From the NCBI RefSeq assembly GCF_003111665.1, contig NZ_CP022188.1:3782001-3846000 (forward strand): a DNA stretch of 64,000 nt. The letters run 5' to 3'. The stretch is from Parazoarcus communis (GTDB lineage Bacteria; Pseudomonadota; Gammaproteobacteria; Burkholderiales; Rhodocyclaceae). The translations under genes and the position numbers were made by a program. A model generated the notes under the pieces. That model searched no databases. It had not been told where the DNA came from and worked only from the letters and a program-made list of their open reading frames with translations. Below are positions 56,256 through 64,000 of this stretch, in pieces (the first letter of the stretch is position 1; the number at the start of each line of letters is the position of its first letter).

Positions 56256-56993
56256 TCAGTCCTTGCAGATATGCTCCAGCAGATTGTGCACCCGCACCAT
56301 CGCAGCCTGCAGAACGACTTCGATATCGTCGAAATGAATGCCCTGCTCGCTCGACGAACGCCCTGCAGCACAGTTCACCACGACGTTGATCGCCGCATAC
56401 GGCACGTCGAGCTCACGCGCGAGCGCTGCCTCCGGCATGCCCGTCATGCCGACCAGGTCGGCGCCGTCACGCTCAAGCCGATTGATCTCGGCTGCGGTCT
56501 CGAGCCGCGGCCCCTGGGTGGTCGCATAGACCCCGCCATCAAATACGGCCTCACCGGCTGAGGCGGCGGCTGCCAGCAGGCGCTGACGCAAGGCCTCGTC
56601 ATAGGGACGCGTGAAATCAATGTGGCGAACGGGCTTGTCGACGCTGTCGAAATACGTGCTCTTGCGGCCCCATGTGTAATCGATGACCTGATCCGGAATG
56701 ACCAGCGCGCCGGGCGCGTAATCGTCACGAATGCCGCCGACCGAAGCGACCGACACGATCGCACTGGCCTTCGCCTCCTTGAGCGCCCAGATGTTCGCCC
56801 GATAGTTAACCTGGTGCGGCGGAATCGTGTGGCCATAGCCGTGCCGCGCAAGAAACACGACAGGCGTATTGCACAGGGCGCCAAACGTCAGCGCCCCCGA
56901 GGGCTCGCCATAAGGGGTGCGAACGACTTCGCGACGGACGATCTCGAGGCTGGAAAGCTGCGTCAGACCGGTGCCGCCAATGATTGCGAGCAT
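56256..56993 (-). CDS. S-methyl-5'-thioinosine phosphorylase-like enzyme (PNP/MTAP family)
   Basis: A 245-residue nucleoside phosphorylase of the PNP/MTAP family. It has IIGGTGLTQLSSLE with the phosphate loop, FLARHGYGHTIPPHQVNYRA, VSVASVGGIRDDYAPGALVI, GGVYATTQGPRLETAAEI and VGMTGMPEAALARELD. At the purine-contact region it has NVVVNCAAG, with Asn where MTAPs recognising 6-aminopurines carry Asp, which favours 6-oxopurines such as methylthioinosine. The role is polyamine by-product salvage. It is distinguished from plain MTAP by that residue, not by assay. Confidence 0.82.
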   Translation of the reverse strand: MLAIIGGTGLTQLSSLEIVRREVVRTPYGEPSGALTFGALCNTPVVFLARHGYGHTIPPHQVNYRANIWALKEAKASAIVSVASVGGIRDDYAPGALVIPDQVIDYTWGRKSTYFDSVDKPVRHIDFTRPYDEALRQRLLAAAASAGEAVFDGGVYATTQGPRLETAAEINRLERDGADLVGMTGMPEAALARELDVPYAAINVVVNCAAGRSSSEQGIHFDDIEVVLQAAMVRVHNLLEHICKD

Positions 56994-57106
56994 TAGAATT
57001 CTCCGCTGAAAAACGGCGCGAATTCTATCACGCGCCCACTTTGCCGCCCTGCACGCGACCGCAAGAGAAATGACGCTGAAGATTCATGCTGCGCCGCGAT
57101 AGCACG

Positions 57107-57115
57107 TGTTAGAAT
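57107..57115 (+). promoter_or_regulatory. Extended -10 element for typA
   Basis: TGTTAGAAT: TAGAAT with a TG dinucleotide one base upstream, 29 bp before the typA ATG. No good -35 is seen, as expected for an extended -10 promoter. Confidence 0.45.
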
Positions 57116-57144
57116 GATCGACTTTTCAAAGACTTCCCGAGCCC

Positions 57145-58962
57145 ATGTCCCGTTCCATCCGCAACATCGCAATTATTGCCCACGTCGACCACGGCAAGAC
57201 GACCCTGGTTGACCAGCTCCTGCGCCAGTCCGGCACCTTCCGTGAGAACCAGCAGATGGGCGAGCGGATCATGGACTCGGGCGATATCGAGAAGGAACGT
57301 GGCATCACGATTCTGTCGAAGAACTGTGCCATCCAGTACGGCGACACCCACATCAACATCGTTGACACGCCGGGACACGCCGACTTCGGCGGTGAAGTCG
57401 AGCGCGTGCTGTCGATGGTCGACAGCGTGCTGCTGCTGGTCGATGCGGTCGAAGGCCCGATGCCGCAGACCCGCTTTGTGACCCGCAAGGCACTTGCCCT
57501 CGGCCTGAAGCCGATCGTCGTGGTCAACAAGATCGACCGTCCGGGCGCACGTACCGACTGGGTGATCAACCACACCTTCGACCTGTTCGACAAGCTCGGC
57601 GCAACCGACGAGCAGCTCGACTTCCCGGTCGTGTACGCCTCCGGCCTGAACGGCTTTGCCGTCATCAACGAGGAAGACGAGCGCACCGACATGCGCCCGC
57701 TGTTCGAAGCCATCCTCAAGCACGTGCCGCAACCCGAAGTGGACGCGGAAGGCCCCCTGCAAATGCAGGTGTGCTCGCTGGACTACTCGACCTACATGGG
57801 TCAGATGGGTATCGGCCGCATCAAGCGCGGTCGTATCCGCCCCAACCAGGAAGTTGTCGTGATGTACGGCGACGAGAACCGCGGCAAGGGCAAGATCAGC
57901 CAGATTCTGACCTTCAAGGGTCTCGAGCGCTCGCCGGCCGAATCTGCCGAAGCCGGCGACATCGTGATCGTGGCCGGTCTTTCGCAGGTCAACATCGGCG
58001 TCACGATCTGTGACCCCGAGAACCTCGAAGGCATGACCCCGATCGCGGTGGACGAGCCGACCCTGACCATGAACTTCATGGTCAACTCCTCGCCGCTCGC
58101 CGGCCGTGAAGGCAAGTTCGTCACCAGCCGTCAGATTCGCGAGCGCCTGGAAAAGGAACTGCTCAAGAACGTCGCTCTGCGGGTTAACTTCACCAGCGAC
58201 TCCGACGTGTTCGAAGTCTCGGGCCGTGGTGAACTGCACCTGACCATCCTGCTCGAAAACATGCGTCGCGAAGGCTACGAACTGGCCGTGGGTCGCCCGC
58301 GCGTCGTGTTCAAGGAAATCGACGGCGTCAAGTGCGAGCCGTACGAGATGCTGACCGTCGACGTGGAAGAAGATCACCAGGGCGGCGTGATGGAAGAGCT
58401 CGGCCGCCGCCGTGGCGAACTGCAGGACATGCAGCCGGACGGCAAGGGTCGCGTGCGTCTCGAGTACCGCATCCCCGCTCGCGGCCTGATCGGCTTCCAG
58501 GGCGAATTCCTCACCATGACGCGTGGTACTGGCCTGGCCAGCCACGTGTTCGACGACTACGGTCCGATGGCCAGCGCCATGGCCGAGCGTCGCAACGGCG
58601 TGCTGATCTCGCAGAACGACGGCGACGCGGTTGCCTACGCGCTGTGGAACCTCCAGGATCGCGGCCGCATGTTCGTGAGCCCGGGTGAAGCACTGTACGA
58701 AGGCATGATCATCGGTATCCACACCCGCGACAACGACCTCGTCGTTAACCCGATCAAGGGCAAGCAGCTGACCAACGTGCGTTCGTCCGGTACCGACGAA
58801 GCGGTTCGCCTGATTCCGCCGATCGGTCTGTCGCTCGAGTCGGCAATCGAATTCATCGCCGACGACGAGATCGTCGAGATCACCCCGAAGAACATCCGCC
58901 TGCGTAAGCGTCACCTCAAGGAAAACGACCGCAAGCGTGCAGCCAAGAGCGACGCGGCTTAA
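57145..58962 (+). CDS. typA: Translational GTPase TypA/BipA
   Basis: A 605-residue EF-G-like ribosome-associated GTPase needed for ribosome assembly and stress or low-temperature growth. G1 is [15 protein letters not shown], switch [16 protein letters not shown]4 VNKIDRPGA, then domains II, III and V and the BipA-specific C-terminal domain ([34 protein letters not shown]). It has its own promoter-like element and a strong terminator, so it is probably monocistronic. Confidence 0.97.
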   Translation: MSRSIRNIAIIAHVDHGKTTLVDQLLRQSGTFRENQQMGERIMDSGDIEKERGITILSKNCAIQYGDTHINIVDTPGHADFGGEVERVLSMVDSVLLLVDAVEGPMPQTRFVTRKALALGLKPIVVVNKIDRPGARTDWVINHTFDLFDKLGATDEQLDFPVVYASGLNGFAVINEEDERTDMRPLFEAILKHVPQPEVDAEGPLQMQVCSLDYSTYMGQMGIGRIKRGRIRPNQEVVVMYGDENRGKGKISQILTFKGLERSPAESAEAGDIVIVAGLSQVNIGVTICDPENLEGMTPIAVDEPTLTMNFMVNSSPLAGREGKFVTSRQIRERLEKELLKNVALRVNFTSDSDVFEVSGRGELHLTILLENMRREGYELAVGRPRVVFKEIDGVKCEPYEMLTVDVEEDHQGGVMEELGRRRGELQDMQPDGKGRVRLEYRIPARGLIGFQGEFLTMTRGTGLASHVFDDYGPMASAMAERRNGVLISQNDGDAVAYALWNLQDRGRMFVSPGEALYEGMIIGIHTRDNDLVVNPIKGKQLTNVRSSGTDEAVRLIPPIGLSLESAIEFIADDEIVEITPKNIRLRKRHLKENDRKRAAKSDAA

Positions 58963-58982
58963 GCCAGGCCGCTTCTGACAGC

Positions 58983-59019
58983 AAAACGCCCCGCCTGAGT
59001 GATCAGGCGGGGCGTTTTT
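58983..59019 (+). terminator. Rho-independent terminator of typA
   Basis: AAAACGCCCCGCCTGA (58983-58998) and TCAGGCGGGGCGTTTT form a 16-bp stem around a GTGA loop, ending in TTTTT. It lies 20 bp after the stop codon and is the clearest intrinsic terminator in the window; the A-run upstream makes it potentially bidirectional toward galU. Confidence 0.93.
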
Positions 59020-59092
59020 CTTTTCAGGCTGCGCCTTGCGCGCAGATCGCCTGGCATTCCGGGACATTCTGCATCGCTGCAGGCACGACGCG

Positions 59093-59134
59093 GTCTGCCT
59101 TCGACGTTTTCCTGTCGGAATCGCGAAGGCAGAC
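59093..59134. terminator. Hairpin downstream of galU
   Basis: GTCTGCCTTCG (59093-59103) pairs perfectly with CGAAGGCAGAC (59124-59134) across a 20-nt loop. It begins 14 bp after the galU stop on the minus strand. No T-run follows; probably a transcript-end hairpin. Confidence 0.4.
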
Positions 59135-59147
59135 GACAGCCCGGGGC

Positions 59148-60050
59148 TTACTTGTCCTTCTTCTTGGCGACGCCGGTGGAAAAGCGCTCGTTGAGATAGC
59201 TCGCGAGCTCTTCGCCGATCTCGTGGTGACGCAGACCAAGCTCGATGGTCGCCTTCAGATAGCCCATCTTGGAGCCGCAATCGTATCTGACCCCCTGGAA
59301 CTGGTATGACAGGACCGCCTCTTCCTTAAGCAGGGACGCGATCGCATCGGTCAGCTGATACTCGCCACCGGCACCCGGCTTCAGCGCACGAATGTGATCG
59401 AAGATACGCGGTGTCAGGATGTAGCGCCCAACCACTGCCTGCGTGGTCGGCGCATCTGCGGGCTTCGGCTTCTCGATGATGCCGGTAACGCGCTGCACGT
59501 CGCCGTTCTGATTCTCTGTGCTGACGATACCGTACTGGCGGGTTTCCTCGCGCGGCACGTTCATGGTTCCGAGCACTGAGCACCGATGGTAGTTGTAGAC
59601 ACCAACCATCTGCTGCATCACCGAAGAGGAGCCCGGATTGTCGAGCAGGTCATCGGCGAGGATGACCGCAAAAGCCTCATCGCTGACGACATGGCTTGCG
59701 CACAGCACCGCATGCCCAAGGCCGAGCGCTTCGGACTGGCGGATGTAGATGCAGTTGACGCCTTTAGGCACGGTCTTCTTGACGATCTCGAGCAGCTCGT
59801 TCTTGCCGCGTGCCTCGAGCTCGGTTTCCAGTTCATACGCCTTGTCGAAGTGATCCTCGATCGAGCGCTTGGTGCGGCCCGTGATGAAGATCATGTCGGT
59901 AATACCCGCCGCCACTGCCTCTTCGACCGCGTACTGGATCAGGGGCTTGTCGACGATCGGCAGCATTTCCTTCGGACTCGCCTTGGTGGCGGGCAAGAAA
60001 CGGGTGCCCATGCCGGCGACGGGAAATACGGCCTTGGTGACTTTCTTCAT
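59148..60050 (-). CDS. galU: UTP-glucose-1-phosphate uridylyltransferase
   Basis: A 300-residue enzyme making UDP-glucose for surface polysaccharides. The nucleotide loop is [20 protein letters not shown], followed by [44 protein letters not shown] and [14 protein letters not shown]. The C-terminus is basic. The start is ATG 60050. Confidence 0.96.
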   Translation of the reverse strand: MKKVTKAVFPVAGMGTRFLPATKASPKEMLPIVDKPLIQYAVEEAVAAGITDMIFITGRTKRSIEDHFDKAYELETELEARGKNELLEIVKKTVPKGVNCIYIRQSEALGLGHAVLCASHVVSDEAFAVILADDLLDNPGSSSVMQQMVGVYNYHRCSVLGTMNVPREETRQYGIVSTENQNGDVQRVTGIIEKPKPADAPTTQAVVGRYILTPRIFDHIRALKPGAGGEYQLTDAIASLLKEEAVLSYQFQGVRYDCGSKMGYLKATIELGLRHHEIGEELASYLNERFSTGVAKKKDK

Positions 60051-60115
60051 GTATTCGACTCCTCGGTGTTGCTGTTCTGTAACGTTGAGAATGCTTGATC
60101 GTGTCCGTGGAAGAC

Positions 60116-63288
<3,173 letters not shown>

Positions 63289-63302
63289 AATTATTCCTGT
63301 TG

Positions 63303-64000
63303 TTACGCTGCGGCCGGTTCGGCCATCCGCAACGCCTCTTCGATATCCACTTCCACCACGCGCGACACGCCCTGCTCCTGCATGGTCACCCCGACCAGTT
63401 GCTGCGCGATCTCCATCGTGATCTTGCTATGACTGATGAAGATGAACTGCGTCTGCGATGACATGCGCTTCACCATCTGTCCATAGCGCTCGGTATTCGT
63501 ATCGTCCAGTGGCGCATCAACCTCGTCAAGCATGCAGAAGGGCGCGGGATTGAGCTGGAACATCGCAAACACCAGCGCAATCGCCGTCAGCGCCTTCTCT
63601 CCGCCCGAAAGCAGGTGAATGGAGGCATTTTTCTTGCCCGGCGGCTGGGCCACGATCTGGATGCCTGCATCGAGAATCTCGTCGCCAGTCAGCACCAGCT
63701 CCGCGCGCCCGCCCCCGAACAGCTGCGGGAACAGCGTGGAGAACTGCATATTGACGGTATTGTAGGTCTCCTGCAGCTGCTCACGCGTATCGCGGTCGAT
63801 GCGGCGAATGGCATCTTCCAGCGTAGCAATGGCCTGGAGGAGGTCTTCGGTTTGCGCATCCAGGTATCCCTTGCGCTCGGATGCCGCCCGCAGTTCGTCG
63901 AGTGCGGCAAGGTTTACCGCCCCAAGTTCCGCAATTTCACGTCCCAGCCGAGCCACTTCGCGCTGCAGGGTCGTTTCCTTCGGGTCCGACGCCAGCAGCG
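63303..64000 (-). CDS. smc: Chromosome segregation protein SMC, C-terminal fragment (cut by window edge)
   Basis: The 3' end of smc; the frame is open to the window end. About 232 residues are visible: LGAVNLAALDEL, the end of the coiled coil, then the C-terminal ATPase lobe with the ABC signature HLLSGGEKALTAIALVFA and Walker B PAPFCMLDEVDAPLDD, and the D/H-loop FIFISHSKITMEIAQQL. SMC compacts and segregates chromosomes with ScpAB. The gene starts beyond the window; a GTG at 63956 is an internal codon, not a start. Confidence 0.95.
   Translation of the reverse strand, partial: LLASDPKETTLQREVARLGREIAELGAVNLAALDELRAASERKGYLDAQTEDLLQAIATLEDAIRRIDRDTREQLQETYNTVNMQFSTLFPQLFGGGRAELVLTGDEILDAGIQIVAQPPGKKNASIHLLSGGEKALTAIALVFAMFQLNPAPFCMLDEVDAPLDDTNTERYGQMVKRMSSQTQFIFISHSKITMEIAQQLVGVTMQEQGVSRVVEVDIEEALRMAEPAAA

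Noticed and set aside
57109..59280. 723-codon frame antisense to typA
   Set aside because: His/Val/Asp-biased translation mirroring typA; crosses the typA terminator.
63303..63956. Short smc-like gene starting at GTG 63956
   Set aside because: The frame continues in SMC-like sequence (LASDPKETTLQRE) to the window edge, so it is the 3' part of a longer smc.

Overview
The window is a GC-rich bacterial chromosome segment, almost wholly coding, with no tRNA, rRNA, CRISPR array, transposase or phage gene visible. The gene content and the order rpsB-tsf-pyrH-frr-uppS-cdsA-dxr-rseP-bamA-skp-lpxD-fabZ-lpxA-lpxB-rnhB, together with smc-zipA-ligA, glnD, ZipA, RelA and a GTG/TTG-tolerant start usage, point to a betaproteobacterium. 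The proteins look most like Rhodocyclales (Azoarcus/Thauera/Aromatoleum type); that placement is inference from recognition, not from a search.

Layout. 1-352: 5' end of relA (minus strand, cut by the window edge). 457-7236: plus-strand genes of mixed role: a large bifunctional-PBP-like protein whose glycosyltransferase site looks degenerate, an EamA exporter, an MtfA peptidase, a flavodoxin-like protein, a host-attachment-family protein and a HAD phosphatase. 7337-8535: ispD-ispF (MEP pathway, minus). 8669-13928: an MgtC/DUF4010 membrane protein, then the complete three-gene AmmeMemoRadiSam cassette (MEMO1-like, AMMECR1-like, radical SAM) with a likely promoter of its own, followed by a hydrolase-like protein lacking the usual nucleophile and a small HExxH protein. 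14023-17469: mfd.

17466-30201 is the most distinctive region: a 7TMR-DISM sensor kinase and an OmpR-type regulator, translationally coupled, lie directly upstream of a two-partner secretion pair, a TpsB transporter and a 2698-residue filamentous haemagglutinin. The haemagglutinin carries ten successive beta-solenoid units with variable Ala/Ser-rich linkers and ends in a charged tail with a short tandem repeat. It has no recognisable contact-dependent-inhibition toxin, and no immunity gene follows it. The regulator may control the adhesin; the 211-bp gap before tpsB contains several inverted repeats.

30313-34270: corA, a methyltransferase, aroG and serB. 34359-36345: a cytosolic-carboxypeptidase-like M14 enzyme and yaaA (minus). 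36484-51923: the long minus-strand translation/envelope block, read from rpsB down to a CopD-like protein and a SpoU-type RNA methyltransferase. It couples ribosomal protein and elongation factor synthesis to nucleotide, isoprenoid, phospholipid, lipid A and outer-membrane-protein assembly functions. 52202-55618: map and glnD (plus, divergent from rpsB). 55686-56993: a UPF0114 membrane protein and a methylthioinosine-type phosphorylase (minus). 57145-58962: typA, closed by a strong terminator. 59148-64000: galU, ligA, zipA and the 3' end of smc (minus; smc is cut by the window edge).
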